Positions 1 to 12,461 of a stretch of DNA of 64,000 nt are shown here, piece after piece (position 1 is the first letter of the stretch; each line of letters opens with the position of its first letter). The stretch covers positions 13,919,001-13,983,000 of the forward strand of contig NC_059346.1 in NCBI RefSeq assembly GCF_019703515.2. Reading direction: 5' to 3'. The notes beneath the pieces were generated by a model. The model made no database searches and was not told the DNA's origin. It worked only from the letters and a program-made list of their open reading frames with translations. Source of the stretch: Myxocyprinus asiaticus (lineage: Eukaryota > Chordata > Actinopteri > Cypriniformes > Catostomidae). The translations under genes and the position numbers were made by a program.

Positions 1-227
1 CGCTATGCTGTTGTTGTGTTTTGGGTGGTTGCTAGGTGGTTACTTACTATCAAGCTGAAAAAGCCTACCCTACTTCCTAGATATGGCACAGGTCCTTCCT
101 TCAAAGGAAGTCAGATTATTTTATTTTTTTTGCCCGTTTTATCGTCAACCAGGCAAAAGTCATAGTCAAAAATAGCTTAGAAAAGTCATAGCACACCCCT
201 CCTCAACATGTTGCACAATTTGCGATA
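1..227. repeat. Old dispersed repeat fragment (GGTTGCTAGGTGGTT type)
   Basis: The motif GGGTGGTTGCTAGGTGGTT followed by CCTAGATATGGC resembles the stretch at 5770-5868 plus the piece after 12462, where a LINE has split a second copy. It looks like a non-coding interspersed repeat common in fish; the family is not named here. Confidence 0.4.
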
Positions 228-744
228 AAGGAATATTCCAGGTTCAAGACAAGTTAAGCTCAATCAACAGCATTAGTGTCATAATACCGAGTACCCCAAA
301 ACTTAATTTTGACTTGCCACTCCTTTTCTATAAACAAATCTATAAAAATGTATAAAAATTCTATAAAGCCAATCCGTAAACATTAAAATACTCACTATTT
401 CAAAATTATAGCCACAGTACATAAACAATATGTGCATTAACAAGTTATTAAGTGGTTTTATCACATTAAAACCATTCTGTTTAAAGCCATGATGATGTAC
501 AAACTCAAAAATCTTAAACTGTAAAAATTATGATTTAAACAACTTTACAGCTCAAGTAATATGTGAGACAAGAATCAATGTAAATGCTTTTATTAAATTA
601 TAAGCTTCAGATTTCTGCCTTTAAACCCTCCAAAAATATGTATTTTTTTATTAAAAGAAAGCAATTAATTTTTTGTGTTAATCAACATTATGCCACAAAT
701 GGTGTTGATTGAGCTTAACTTCTCTTGAACCTGGAATATTTCTT
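228..744. mobile_element. TA-flanked MITE, 517 bp
   Basis: The two ends are inverted repeats of about 40-55 bp: AAGGAATATTCCAGGTTCAA on the left and its near complement TTGAACCTGGAATATTTCTT on the right, extending through AGTTAAGCTCAATCAACA. Each end is bordered by TA (226-227 and 745-746), the duplication expected of Tc1/mariner-type transposition. The interior is AT-rich and has no coding potential, so this is a non-autonomous element. The superfamily is inferred from the TA only. Confidence 0.8.
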
Positions 745-945
745 TAAGCCTAATTTATACACTAAGAATCCCAACTTTTTCTCCTGAACGAACTAAAGCA
801 CCCTAGGTGAATGAGGCCAGCGTGAATACTATGCGCTGCATCATTTTTAAATTCGTTTGATGAGGAAAGTATCTAAAAGAATGTCTCGTTCAAACCACAC
901 ACACCATGCAGTTAACCAGTAATCAACACTCTTTGGCTAGTTCAT
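745..945. other. Unassigned non-coding spacer
   Basis: No gene or clear repeat is seen between the MITE on the left and the palindromic element on the right. Confidence 0.4.
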
Positions 946-1142
946 GGCAAATTTGCAGCAAATTCGCCACTGATAATTTTCACATGCAAATGAGCTTTGC
1001 GGCAAACTTGCGACAAACTCTCCATTGTTGCCAAATGTTCACCACTTCTGGCGAAGAGCTGCAAACTTCTGGCAAACATTTGTGGTGAATCAAAACTCAT
1101 TTGCACGTGAAAATAACAAGCAGAAAATTTGCTGCAAGTTTC
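946..1142. mobile_element. Palindromic MITE, copy 1
   Basis: The segment is close to a perfect hairpin: TTTTCACATGCAAATGAG on the left pairs with CTCATTTGCACGTGAAAATA on the right, and TTGCAGCAAATT pairs with AATTTGCTGCAA. The interior repeats variants of GGCAAACTT. A 60-codon open frame inside has no family resemblance and is not taken as a gene. A related copy in inverted orientation lies at 1390-1595. Confidence 0.65.
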
Positions 1143-1389
1143 GATTTTTTGTAAGGGCTCCTAAATCAAGAAGTTCATAGATGTGCACAATAGCAGGAGA
1201 AATATCACCAAACGAACACTTTCGCAGAACAAAAACGTCAGCACATTTCGTCATTATTTTTAACTAATTGAAGTCTGGTCACCCAGTAAGTGTAAATTAG
1301 CCTTTCATAGCACAAAATAGTAAGATATGAGTTACATGCCAATGTTTAATACTCAAGGTTAGAGGTATCCTTTACAAAAAATATATAGT

Positions 1390-1595
1390 TCTGACAAACT
1401 TGCCGCAAATTTCCCACTCATTATTTTCACATGCAAATGAGCTTGTGATTCAGCGCAAATATTTGCCAGAAGTTTGCAGCCCTTCACCGGTAATCATGAA
1501 CCTGCAGCAAACCTTTAGCGACATTGAAGAGTTTGCCGCAAAGCTCATTTGCATGTGAAAATAATAAATATCGATTTTGCTGCAAGTCTGCCAAA
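1390..1595. mobile_element. Palindromic MITE, copy 2 (inverted relative to copy 1)
   Basis: This is the same hairpin family as 946-1142: ATTTTCACATGCAAATGAGC and its complement flank an interior with GCCAGAAGTTTGCAGC, which is the reverse complement of the copy 1 interior. Flanking words (GGGCTCCTAAATC after copy 1, GATATTTAGATCCC after copy 2) are also inverted relatives, suggesting that the homologous element is longer than the hairpin. Confidence 0.65.
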
Positions 1596-3379
1596 ACTCT
1601 CGATATTTAGATCCCTTAACCTAAGAATGAGCAATGGTAATTGTGATGTTTGTCTATCCAAGCACGACTAATTATTTTAATTTCTTCCTGCTACATCCTT
1701 GATGATAGCAACTTGTCAACAGTATGTCAAGTATGCATTTCATTAACATATATAGTGGTTGTCAATGTATATTCTTGCCAGCTTCAAGTGTGATGCTATT
1801 TAAAGCCATTTAAAGCAGATTCTAAATCCCACCAGACTGACGCTGTTACAGTCAGCTGCTCAACTTCCTGTTTTCCACTTCCATGAGCCAAGTGAAAACA
1901 CACAAAATGCACAATCCTGTGCTCTCTGTACTGCTGGGCTACACTGATGTAAATACAGAGGATGTGATTTCTGCTGGTCAAACATTTGACACTTTATACT
2001 TTCTCACTTCATTATTCTCTCTTTTGATGTCATCTCTCATGCAAAGAGAGTGTGTAAAAAGAGAAAACAGGCTAGAGTAAGCAAATTAATCTGCTCTAAA
2101 GAAAAGAATGTTCCAGAAGAAACTATGCCCTATTCACAGAAAGCAAAGCTATTTAGAGCAATGGTACAGCAATCTTTACCTCTGAATGTATATTTATGAT
2201 GCATGTGTGTCAGGCTGATATGCATCTTTAAAACAACCCATATGCCAAAGTATGTACGTTTATATATATATATATATGATAAAAAAAATTTTTTTTTAAA
2301 TAAACGGCAATGAAACACAATGAGACTCTTTATGAACAATTGTGGAAAATCTGTTAAAGTCTGATCAACATTGTCACAAAGAATGCATAGGTTAGGCTAG
2401 CTAGATATTAAAGTTAGCCCCTCTGTAGAGATTATCACCTGTCACTAATGAATAAGGACAGCAACTAACATGTCCTTGGTAACATACGCTTCAATGTGGG
2501 GGTGCTTGGTGACAAATTTGCTTCACTGTAACAGTGTAAGGACTTAGAGAGAACAGGAATAGATGAGAAAAACAAGGTGGATTTGAGGGCAAGGGTAAGA
2601 TGAAAGATAGCAAGTGAGAAATATGGAGTTTCAAGAAGTTGTTTAGGCAGAAAAATAAATAGTTTGTTAATCTAGTACAAGGGCACACACACAATCCACA
2701 CAAACTCAAGCTAACCTACAATTAGCCCAACAAAAGCAAAGTAGGCTACAGTGCCATAAAGAAAATAGAGCATACATCTTAAGCATTGCTATATTTAGCC
2801 TGTAGTCTGCGAGACAATACAGCAGGACTTCAAAAAAAAATTCTAGAATAACAAGACCAAGAGCTAACTTTATATGTACTTTAAATGACATTTTGTTTGG
2901 GGTTAGTATACATTAGATTTATTTTAGTATTGTTACTATTGAACCACTTCTAATTCAGTTTGTTTGAGAGGCTAGTCTTGTTTAAATAAATGATAAACAG
3001 CTTAGCAGGTTAGGACCTTGTTCTCACACTGGCATTGTTGATATCACACGTGTGCACACGCTCGCACAAATACACAAATGCACACCCACAAACTTAAAGC
3101 TGTGATACTGATCTGGGACGAGCCTCTGTTGTCGAAATCCTTATCTAAGCCCCTCACAGAGAAAGCTCAAAGCTGATCACAGATCAGGGGAGGGTTAAAA
3201 TGTAAGGCAGGTTTTAGATAAACAGCTCCAGTGACTGGTAGTGTGGGTTTGGCTATTACAGTTAACCAACCATGGTAGCTCTATGGCCGTTTAACTTTTT
3301 ACTTTTTCATTTATTTATTTTTACGCCATGCCAGCTTCTGTGGCTGTATTCATGGCGGGAAACCAGGTTTAGTTATTTA
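1596..3379. other. Non-coding spacer without recognised features
   Basis: No family-like reading frame was found on either strand. A short (TA)n run lies at 2260-2278. Short open frames here (60-72 codons) are low-complexity or hydrophobic by chance and lack splice or homology support. Confidence 0.5.
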
Positions 3380-4805
3380 AAATAGTTAAATAAGGTGTTT
3401 AAGATTAATTTTTCCTAAAAACCTTAACTAAATGTGGATTCACTTGGTTAAAAACCTTTTCAAAAGTATCAACTGAATAATACAAGTTCCTCAGATGTGT
3501 ATAAGTATGACAGTCCAGTAAAATGTTTAATGGATAGTGGGTTCTGACAAGATGAGCACTTTGGGAATTTTCTCCTGATAGTAAAAATTGGTGTGTGAGT
3601 CTTGTATGTCCTATCCGGCATCATTGTAAATTACTTGATCCCAGCGATTATTAAAAGGGAACACATATCTTGTGCCAACAACAAGATTTATTTCACGTAA
3701 TTTGTTGTTTAAACACTGATCCCACTCCGACTGCCATTTGTTTTTGATATATACATTCAGAGTTGGTTTCAGATCTGTGGAAGGTATAGGGCATTTTACT
3801 GGTTCGGTAGATAGTGCTTCTCTGGCAGCTCTGTCTGCTTGTTCATGACCGGAGATTCCTGAGTATCCAGGTACCCAGCAGAACATAATATTAAAACTCT
3901 TTGCTTCAAGAGATGACAGTTTGATTAAACTCTTCACGATTGTTGGGTGACCAGTTTTAGTAGCTTCCAATGCTTCAAGACATGATTTTGAGTCAGTTAT
4001 TATTAAAAAAGTTTTTTGTGGAGCAGTCTCAATCAAATTCAGTGCCAGTAGCAGAGCGTTTGCCTCTGTAGTGAAGGCTGAACTTGGTCAGGGATGTGGA
4101 TACCCTGACACTGTTGGTTTGTTGCAAAAGCTGCTGCCACTTTATTTCCAGATTTAGATCCATCTGTGTATATTGGGATATGTTGTGGATATACTGCTCT
4201 TATGTCCAGAAATTGTTGATGGAAATCATTCGGATGCATTTTGGATTTTTGGTTCCTTGTTAAATCCGGATGGATTTTAGGCTTTTTGAGATCCCATGGA
4301 GGAATTTTGCAGAAATGTGTCTGTTCCACACTGTTTAGATTCACTTTCAGATTCTCCAGATGGGTTTTTATACGTAGGCCAAATGGACAAATGAAACTTG
4401 TTTTTGTTTTTTTATATTGTTGAATACTGAAGTGGGAAAACTGCTGAATAGGCTGGGTTTTCTTTATTTGTTTTAAGTTTGGTTGCATATTATAAGGCCA
4501 ACTTTAGGCATCTGATTTCCAAGGAAGGTTCATTGGCTTCCACATAGAGACTTTGGATTGGTGATGTTCTGTAGGCTCCCAAAGCTAGTCGTACACCTTG
4601 GTGGTGTACAGTGTCCAAAAGTCGTATATATGACTTCCTAGCTGATCCATAAATGATACTTCCATAGTCCAGCTTTGAGCATACCACGGTTCTGTACAAG
4701 TTAATGAGAGTTGAGCTGTCTGCTCCCCATTTGGTTTTGGATCTATGGCTGTTTAAAGTAGCCAAGGTCCATGCTGCTCCTCTAAAACATTTTGCATACA
4801 CAGAA
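3380..4805 (-). pseudogene. 5'-truncated I-superfamily LINE: end of RT plus RNase H
   Basis: Read on the minus strand, 4801-4490 matches the end of a LINE reverse transcriptase (WGADSSTLINLYRTVVCSKL, DYGSIIYGSARK, YVEANEPSLEIR). 4488-3611 carries an RNase H domain: YTDGSKSG with the first catalytic Asp, TDSKSCLEAL with another, and WVPGYSGISGHEQAD with the His/Asp end. At least one frameshift near 4040 separates YTDGSK from TDSKS. Homology continues past the stop at 3611 as THTPIFTIRR and C-x-x-C (CSSC) wording typical of the C-terminus. A LINE of this type copies itself by target-primed reverse transcription; this copy lacks endonuclease and most RT and is dead. The left boundary near 3380 is approximate. 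Confidence 0.8.
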
Positions 4806-5754
4806 ACATGAACAAAAATGCATCAGAATCAAAATATTGTCCCAGGTTATTGGAATTATACCCCATCAAAAGAGCTATCCACATTTTTCCTGATCACGTC
4901 TGTTTTTGTTTTCCGGTCTCCAGTGTTTTCACTCGCATTGGCGTTTGTTCTTGTGGATGATGTGCTGTTTAGGTGTATTAAATTTGTAAAAAAAAAAAAT
5001 AATAATAATAATAATAATAATATATATATATATATATATTATTATAAATACAAATAAAATATGGCTCCATAGTGTTGAAATTTAGTGAGTCACAATGAGC
5101 ATCTTTTGTTTAAGGAGTGGGTGCTTTCAGTCAATTTGTCCAGCAGGTGAATTCCAATAATTTGTGAAAGTGTCTCGAATGTTTTCTTCCTCATTGAGCA
5201 AATCAACAATACACTCTAAATCGCTGCTGAAGCTTGTAGAGAGATACGTCTTATTTTTTCCATTGGCTCACAAGAGAACTCGCTTGTTTGTCTTTCGTGT
5301 TGTGATTCCACCATTTTATACTATTGAACTTGTCAAGTAGTTCTTCTCATCCGTGATGGGTGAAGGGCAGACCAGCTGAGAGGTGCTTTGCACCACCTAC
5401 TGTACCAGGGTAAAATTGCTTGTCAATTAGTGCCACCTATTGTAAAGGTGTGAATGTGCTAACAGCGATCATTCGCATTGCTTTTAACGTGAAAGCGCCA
5501 TTCATAAGTGATTTGTTTCGCATTATTGCGTCACCTCTGGTGTGCAAAGGCCTTAACACTTAAAATGGTTGTTGTTCTCTGTCTGGAATGCAAGTATTGG
5601 TAGTTTCTTATGGAGACTGGTACTAGAAAACAGATTAGCGACAATTAGAATCATCAGGGTGCATCCAGTGGTTTGTCAGGAAAACTGAGGATAGTTCACA
5701 ATTGGATTTTTACTTTCCCAGAAGAAAATGTGAGTGGTGATTGTCCATGCAAAA
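4806..5754. other. Non-coding spacer with microsatellite
   Basis: It holds an (AAT)n/(TA)n run at about 4989-5043. The rest shows no gene or recognisable transposon end. Confidence 0.5.
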
Positions 5755-5868
5755 CTCGCTGCCACCAGTTCTGGGTGGTTACTAGGGAATTGCAAGGTGG
5801 CTGCTTACTAGCCCAAGTTAAGAGCCCTCGCTAAAATCTCTATGCTATTTTAGTCCTTAGATGTGGCT
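5755..5868. repeat. Dispersed repeat, left half, split by LINE insertion
   Basis: GCTGCCACCAGTTCTGGGTG followed by GGTTACTAGGGAATTGC and TTAGATGTGGCT resembles the window start (1-90). The repeat resumes after 12462 with TAGATGTGGCT. The final TAGATGTGGCT (5858-5868) is the target-site duplication of the LINE. Confidence 0.5.
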
Positions 5869-6038
5869 TCTTGTTGGTTTTTAACAGCGGGTGGCATCCA
5901 AAGTCCATTCTGCTCCGGAGTGTGGAACAGAGCTTAAATTCTACCTATCAATCCTGTTTTTCTTATGAATTAAAAGAAAGTTCTACTGTTTTTCCAACTT
6001 GATTGGAATTATTTGTTAATTCCTTAATACTGCACTCC

Positions 6039-7353
6039 TTAATTCCATTCTTCATCAACTCCATCATATTTAGTGCATTCAGTAATTACATGTGATATAT
6101 TCTCCTCAACCTGACAGTATTCACACAACCCATCTGGATGTTTTCCTATTATTTTTAGTGCACTATTTAAATTTGAATGTCCTAACCTTATTCTGTTGTA
6201 AAAAACTTCCTCTTTCCTTGACTTACCTATATTTGCTATTTTCTGATTAACTTTATTGGTTATGCTGTAAAGAAATCTACCCTTTGTTTCATTGTTCCAC
6301 TTTCCTTGCCATTCTTCTATTGCTTTACCCCATATTACTGCTTTAACTTCTGACTTACTTAATGCAACTTGTAATTCTATCGTTTCTCTTTGTAATGCTT
6401 GTTTTGCTAATTTATCCACCTCCTCATTTCCCTTTATACCTACATGTGCCGGAACCCACATAAACCTAATTACTGTACCCTCTCGAATTATTCTTGTATG
6501 TACTTGTAAAATTCTAAACAGAATATCTTGTCGGCTGGATTTGAAAGATCTTAAGGACTGAAACAGAGTCAGAACATATTAAAATGTATCCTGGTTTGTG
6601 TTCTTCTACCCACTGTAAAGCCATGAATATCGCCAGCATTTCCACTGTATATACTCCCAAATAATTTGAACATCGTTTTATTCCAATTTCTTTCCATTTT
6701 GGTACTATAAATGCTGCTCCAGTTGTCTGATGCTCTGGATCTTTTGACCCATCTGTAAATATTTGTATATATTGGGGGTAATTAACACAGAATTTTCAAT
6801 CCATGTCAGCTGATAAATCTATTTCCCCTCTTCCTGCTTTCTTTATTTCCAACATATGCATGTCTATTTGTGGTGTCTTATGTACCCATGGTTCTGTTTT
6901 TGGGATTACAACTGTTGGGCTCATCTTGACTCTTAATCCCCATTTCTTTTGCATATATTTTACTAGCCCATCCAAATCTATTTCTTTTATCTTGTTCCCA
7001 GCTTTCTTGTATCACCCTTTTTGTAGGATGTTCCTCTTTATGCCCTTTAAGACTGACCCAGTAATTTATCATTAGCTGTTTCCTCCTTATTTCTAGTGGC
7101 ATTTCTCCTGTCAGAACTTGCAGAGCTGATATGGATGTTGTTTTTACGGCTCCACTGCACTGCCTCAGAGCTTGAGCTTGTATCTTATTTATTTTTTCCA
7201 ATAAAGTTTTGACGCTGACCCATATACTATATTTCCATAATCAATCACAGACCTAATCATTGTCACATAGTTTTTAATGAGAAGTTTGCCCCCCATTCCA
7301 CTCCACTTAAACTCCTCATGATGTTTATTGCTTTGACATTTTTCCAACAATTT
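6039..7353 (-). pseudogene. LINE ORF2, 3' part: RT thumb, RNase H and C-terminus
   Basis: This continues ORF2 beyond the Tc1 insertion. 7201-6878 reads KINKIQAQALRQCSGAVKTT, the region after RT motifs, and a degraded RNase H follows around 6700-6480. 6461-6039 (140 residues) gives MWVPAHVGIKGNEEVDKLAK, the last RNase H box with His and Asp, and then the tail RIRLGHSNLNSAL with C-E-Y-C...H...C, a CCHC-like end common in I-type elements. A stop at 6039 closes the frame. It is separated from the upstream half only by frameshifts and the Tc1 insert. Confidence 0.82.
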
Positions 7354-7355
7354 TA

Positions 7356-8868
7356 CACTGCTCAAAAAAATTGAGGTAACACGTAATCACAGTATAACAC
7401 CTAGTCAATTAAACTTTAGGGATATCAATCTGTCCAGTTAGGAAGCCTAAGGGATTGTGAATCAACGTTACCTGTTTCGGTGCAAATGAAAGTGACAACA
7501 GGTGCACTGGAGAGGCAAAAGCAAGACAACCCCCAAAAAGGGAATGGTTTTGCAGGTGGTGGCCAAAGACAATTGCTCTCTCCTTATCTTTCCTGACTGA
7601 TTGTTCTCTAGTTTTGCATTTTGCTAGTGTCCTTGTCACTACTGGTAGCATGAGGCGGTACCTGCAGCCCATTCAGGTTGCACAGGTAGTCCAGGATGGC
7701 AAATCCATACGTGCCGTCGCAAGAAGGTTTGCTGTGTCTCCCAGTACAGTCTTAAGAGCATGGAGGAGATACCAAGAGACGGGCCATTTACACGAGGAGT
7801 GCTGGACAGGGCTGTAGAAGGGCATCAACCCAGCAGCAGGACCGGTATCTGCTCCTTTGTGCGAGGAGGAACAGGAGGAGCACTACCAGAGCCCTACAAA
7901 ATGACCTCCAGCGGGCTACTGGTGTGCATGTTTCTGACCAAACTGTCAGAAACAGACTCCATGAGGGCCCGACATCCTCTAGTGGGACCTGTGCTCACAG
8001 CCCAGCACCATGCAGCTCGATTGGCATTCGCCAGAGAACCAGAATTGGAAGGTCCGCCATTGGCACCCCGTTCTCTTCACACATGAGAGCAGGTTCACAC
8101 TGAGCACGTGACAGACGTGAAAGAGTCTGGACACGCCGTGGTGAACGTTATGCTGCCTGCAACATCAACCAGCATGACCGGTTTGGCAGTGGGTCAGTGA
8201 TAGTCTGGGGAGGCATATCCTTGGAGAGATGTTAGGTACCGGGATGAAATCCTCAGACCCATCGTCAGACCTTATGCTGGTGCAGTGGGCCCTGGGTTCC
8301 TCCTGGTGCAGGACAATGCCCAGCCTCCTGTGGCCAGAGTGTATAGGCAGTGCCTGGATGACGAAGGCATTGATGCCACTGACTGGCCCTCACGTTCCCC
8401 AGACCTGAATCCAATTGAGAACCTTTGGGACATTTTATATCGGTGCATCCGACGCTGCCAAGTAGCGCCATAGACTGTCCAGGAACTCACTGATGCCCTG
8501 ATCCAGGTCTGGGAGGAGATCCCTTAGGACACCATCCGCCGTCTCATTAGGAGCATGCCCAGATGTTGTCGGGAGTGCATACAGGCACGTGGGGGCCATA
8601 CACACTACTGAGTCACATTATGAGTTGCCCTGATGAAATTCACGCAAGTTGGAACAGCCTGTGATTTCAATGGTTTACTTTGATTTTTGGTGTGAGTTTG
8701 AATCCAGTCCTCAGTCAGTTGGTGATTTTGGTTTCCATTGACCATTGTTACATCATTTTGTTCTCAACGAATTACACAATGTACAGTAAAGATTTTGATC
8801 TTCAATACATTTTGTTCATCGAGATCCAGTGTGTGATTTAAGTGTTCCCATAATTTTTTTGAGCAGTG
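7356..8868 (+). mobile_element. Tc1-type DNA transposon, 1513 bp, inside the LINE
   Basis: Perfect terminal words CACTGCTCAAAAAAATT (7356-7372) and AATTTTTTTGAGCAGTG (8852-8868) are flanked by TA on both sides (7354-7355, 8869-8870). LINE reverse-transcriptase text resumes on either side, so the element landed in an existing LINE. It carries a broken transposase on the + strand. The length fits Tc1-like elements of fish. Confidence 0.93.
7652..8610 (+). pseudogene. Tc1 transposase relic
   Basis: The frame from ATG at 7652 reads MRRYLQPIQVAQVVQDGKS and [18 protein letters not shown], a paired-type helix-turn-helix DNA-binding start, and stops at 7817. Later pieces lie in other frames: SGSVIVWGG, LLVQDNAQPP (second catalytic Asp) and [12 protein letters not shown] (Glu of the DDE triad) at 8285-8473. 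Several frameshifts and stops separate them, including a TAG at 8471. The product would cut and paste the element; this copy cannot. Confidence 0.85.
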
Positions 8869-8879
8869 TATTTATATGA

Positions 8880-11135
8880 TCTGCCCATGTTAATTTTGTG
8901 TCAAATAAGATTCCTAAGAATCTAAAAACTTTCACCCAATGTTCTTTCATTCATTTTCAGGTTCATTTCTGGGAGAATTATTTTCCTTGTGAAAACTACT
9001 GTATTTGTCTTTTCTACTGAGAATTTAAATCCCCATTCATATGCTCATTTTTCTACCTTTATTATTGCTTCTTGTATCTTTCTATTTATATGCAGAATGT
9101 TCCTTCACCTTTTCCAAATTGCCCCATCATCTGCAAAAAGAGATCTTCCTATATCTGGTTGAACTTGGGGAAAAAACATCATTAATCATTATAGAAAACA
9201 TTAACGGACTTATTACACTGCCTTGTGGAGTCCCATTTTTTATTTCATGTCTATTTGATATTTAATTTCCTACCCTTACCTGAATATTCCTATTTCCCAT
9301 AAAATCCTTTATCCACTTGAAAATTCCTCCTATATTCATAATATTTAGTTTTATCAGAAGACCCTTTTTCCACATCATGTCATATGCTTTTTCAACATCA
9401 AAAAAAATACCGCTATAACTGATTCTTTATTTATCTGTTCTTTTCCAATTTAATTTTCCAGACACACAATAAGATCCATTGTTCCTCTTCCTTTTCTAAA
9501 TCCACTCTGGTATTTTGTTATTAGTCCGCTCTTTTCTAAAGAATATGTTAACCTTTCTGTGACCATCCTTTCCATAATTTTACATATATTCCATGTAAGG
9601 GCTATCAGCCTATAATTAGTGGGCTTAGATGGATCCTTCCCAGGCTTCCTAATAGGAATTATTAAAGCTTATTTCCATGCTTTTTGAAGCCTACCTTCCT
9701 CCCATACTCTTATATAGCGTCAGCAGTTTCCTCATTGCCCCATCCTTAAGATGTCTCAGCATTAATACCCTATTTGATCCTTCCCTGGTGATGTACGAGT
9801 ATTGGCTGATTTACTTAAAGCTCTTTTCTTCTAGAGTAAATGGAAAATTGATTGGCTGATCTTCCATTTCCCCACTCCTTTCCAGTATTTACTGTTTGTT
9901 ATTTCTCTCCTGCTTCTTCCTTCCTCATTTAAGTTCCCTGACCCATGTATCTGGACCAATGCTTTTACCAACATTTCTACTTTATCTCTGTCTGTAACTG
10001 CTACTTCACCTTCTACTTCTAATACTGGATACTCCCATTTCTTTTCTATTACCCCCCATTCTCTTGATCATATTCCACACTTCTCCTACTGGAATTGATC
10101 TTCCTATCTCATTGCAAAAACTTTGCCAGCTTCCTCTTAGCTTGTCTTATTGTTTTCCTCACTACCGCTTGGGCTCTCTGGTGTTCAATTAATTGTGTAT
10201 AATTGTGTTCTCTTAAGATTTCTAAAAGCTCTATTTCTGTCTCTTTTCACCTTGCCACATTTGTCAGTCAACCATGGAACAGCTTTCCATTTTCCCTTTA
10301 CATTTTGGTATCGTTACTGATGCTGCCTCTAGGATTCTTTTACAAAGTTTCTCATTTAATTTCTCAATATCTTGCTTTTCATCAATTACTGTCGCTCTTT
10401 CCTCACATATTCTCTCAAATTCAATCCAATCTGCTTTTTCATAAATCCACCTTCCCCCTCCTTGTGTTGCTATCTTTTGTCAATATCCATTGTTGTGACT
10501 ATTGGATTATGATCACTCCCTATGGGAGGTATGGGAAGAAAATTGCAATTACATTTTCTAGCCAAATTATTAGACACTAATGTTAAATCCAGCACTGATT
10601 CCAATCCGGTATAAACATCTAACCAAGTCCCCCTCCCATCGTTCAGACATACCAGTTCCTTTTTCTCTATTAAATGTTCTACTACCTTTCCATTTGCATC
10701 TATGTTCCTACCACCCCAAAGTGTATTATGCGCATTTAAGTCCCCACACCATATTACTCTTTGTCTTTCTTGTCCCTGTACTTCCAACAATCTGTCTAAC
10801 TCTAATCTTTTACACGGATTATAATAATTTATAATCACCATCTCCTGTTCCCTGCACCACATTTCCACCACAACATATTCTTGACCTTTTACTTTTCCCA
10901 GTAATCTATATGGTGTTTCTTGTTTAATAAATGTTGCACATCCCCCACCATTCCCTTCTTCCTTATCACTTCTTATTACTATATACCCTTGTAAAACAAA
11001 ATTCATATAATGTTTCAACCATGTCTCTTGAACACAAATTACATCTGGCTTTATTAGTAATCCTTCAATAAAATGCTTAAACTCTTGACCATTTGCCATT
11101 AGAGATCTTGCATTCCATTGAAGTATTACTACCAT
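8880..11135 (-). pseudogene. LINE ORF2, 5' part: AP endonuclease and reverse transcriptase
   Basis: The endonuclease frame 11135-10470 (221 residues) is intact. It begins MVVILQWNARSL and carries QETW, GDLNAHN and SDHNPI, the metal-binding and catalytic boxes of the exonuclease-endonuclease-phosphatase fold. Downstream the RT is readable only in pieces: FFDVEKAYDMMW near 9400, NGTPQGSVISP near 9230, and FADDGA near 9135 with both catalytic Asp residues. Frameshifts separate these pieces. Ordering and motif wording place it in the same ORF as the RNase H at 6039-6461. The frame is cut at 8869 by a Tc1 insertion and resumes after 7354. Confidence 0.85.
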
Positions 11136-11179
11136 TAACTAATTATTATCCACATGATTCTTGACTGGATTTTATCTGG

Positions 11180-12275
11180 AGTTCGTCTCTTACTTCTTCC
11201 CATGTTAACCCTTCCATTCCTAGGTGATATATTGCTGCTATGACTATCAATTGTATTTTTTTGCGTTTTAGACTCAATCCCAGCTGTACTGTATATAACT
11301 CTTTTTTTTTACCAATTTCTCTTTTCAGTTCTTATACTTTCCCTTGTTACTTCATTGTTTCCTCCCATCTGTTCCCATGTTTGTACATTATGACCTATCT
11401 CTTGTCCTCTAATCTGTTTTGCAGCCTCAGCATGTCATTTTCTTCTCTACTCTCCTTTTCTGTATCTCTATTTCCCATTTCACTACTTCATATCCTCTAT
11501 ATGCAGCACTGTGGGCCTCTCCACAGTAACAACATTTGGTTGCACTCCCTCCCCACATTTACCATATTCATGATACACCTCATTGGCCCTGGTGTATATT
11601 CTCTCACAGTATAACACATCAACCCTAACATCACTTTTTTGGTATTTCTTTCCATTGAAGTTCTATCATTACGGTTTCAGTTTCTCTCCTATTTCCTTCC
11701 ACGTTTGATTTCATTCTTTGCGCATTCAATATTATTCCTCCCTTTAAGTTAATTTTAATTTCATCAATGTCTATGTTAAATGGTACCCCAGATATTACAC
11801 CTTTGTCCCGTTTCTACCTTTTTCTCCTACTTTGTTTGTACTAACCACTTTAATTTCAGCGATTTCCTTAAGTTTAAGAGCTTTATTTGCCTGTTCTTTG
11901 TTACATCCCACTAACAAATTTCCATCAGATAGTACTTTTGCAAAATCTATATTTCCAATAGATTTATCTATCATCTTTGTCAATTTTAATGGATTAATTT
12001 TACTTACCCCAAATTGATCACCAAACCTTATGATGCATTTAATATTTTTCTCACTCTGTTCATCTGGTTCTTCTGAACCACTTCTATCCTTCCTTTTTCC
12101 CCTCGTTTACTTCTTACCTCTTTCCAAATTTCCTTATAAGATCCACCATTTTCTGCTTCACTTCATACCCCCATACATCCCTCGCTATCCCCCCATTCAT
12201 GCCTCCTTGTTCCATTCCCGGAGCAGTTGTGCCTCCCGCCTTTCCCTTTCTACTTCCCGCTGACGACGACGCCAT
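11180..12275 (-). pseudogene. LINE ORF1 (gag-like, CCHC zinc knuckles), broken
   Basis: The minus-strand frame starts MASSSAGSRKGKAGG at 12275 and is then broken by frameshifts. A legible piece at 11983-11795 reads KVLSDGNLLVGCNKEQAN, typical of the gag-like domain of I/Jockey-type ORF1 proteins. Around 11580-11495 there are zinc-knuckle remnants (YGKCGE and CYCGEAHSAAYRG in two frames). The protein would bind LINE RNA into a ribonucleoprotein. It lies just upstream of ORF2, as expected. Confidence 0.7.
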
Positions 12276-12461
12276 CAGCCTCTCCCCAATGGTGATTGTA
12301 AATTCTCACAGACAACTCTCTGTAGTCACTAAAGGAAGGCATTGAAGTTCCCGCTCAGTTTAACTAATTCACCTCTGACGCAACACTGAACATTCATGTG
12401 ACATCCCACGCAAGCGACAGTTACGCAATGCACTGTGGGACTTGTAGTGTCACACACATCC

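Larger units (their letters stand above)
5869..12461 (-). mobile_element. Near full-length I-superfamily LINE interrupted by a Tc1 element
   Basis: The element lies on the minus strand between two copies of TAGATGTGGCT (5858-5868 and 12462-12472), an 11-bp target-site duplication. Without the Tc1 insert (7356-8868) it is about 5.1 kb. In order from its 5' end: a short 5' UTR, ORF1 from ATG at 12275 with CCHC knuckle remnants, and ORF2 with AP endonuclease (from 11135), reverse transcriptase and RNase H ending at 6039. A 170-bp 3' UTR follows. ORF1-ORF2 with a terminal RNase H is the I-superfamily plan. Several frameshifts and stops are spread through the RT, so this copy cannot be active as it stands. 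Confidence 0.88.

Noticed and set aside
906..1088. 60-codon open frame
   Set aside because: It lies entirely within a palindromic MITE and has no family resemblance.
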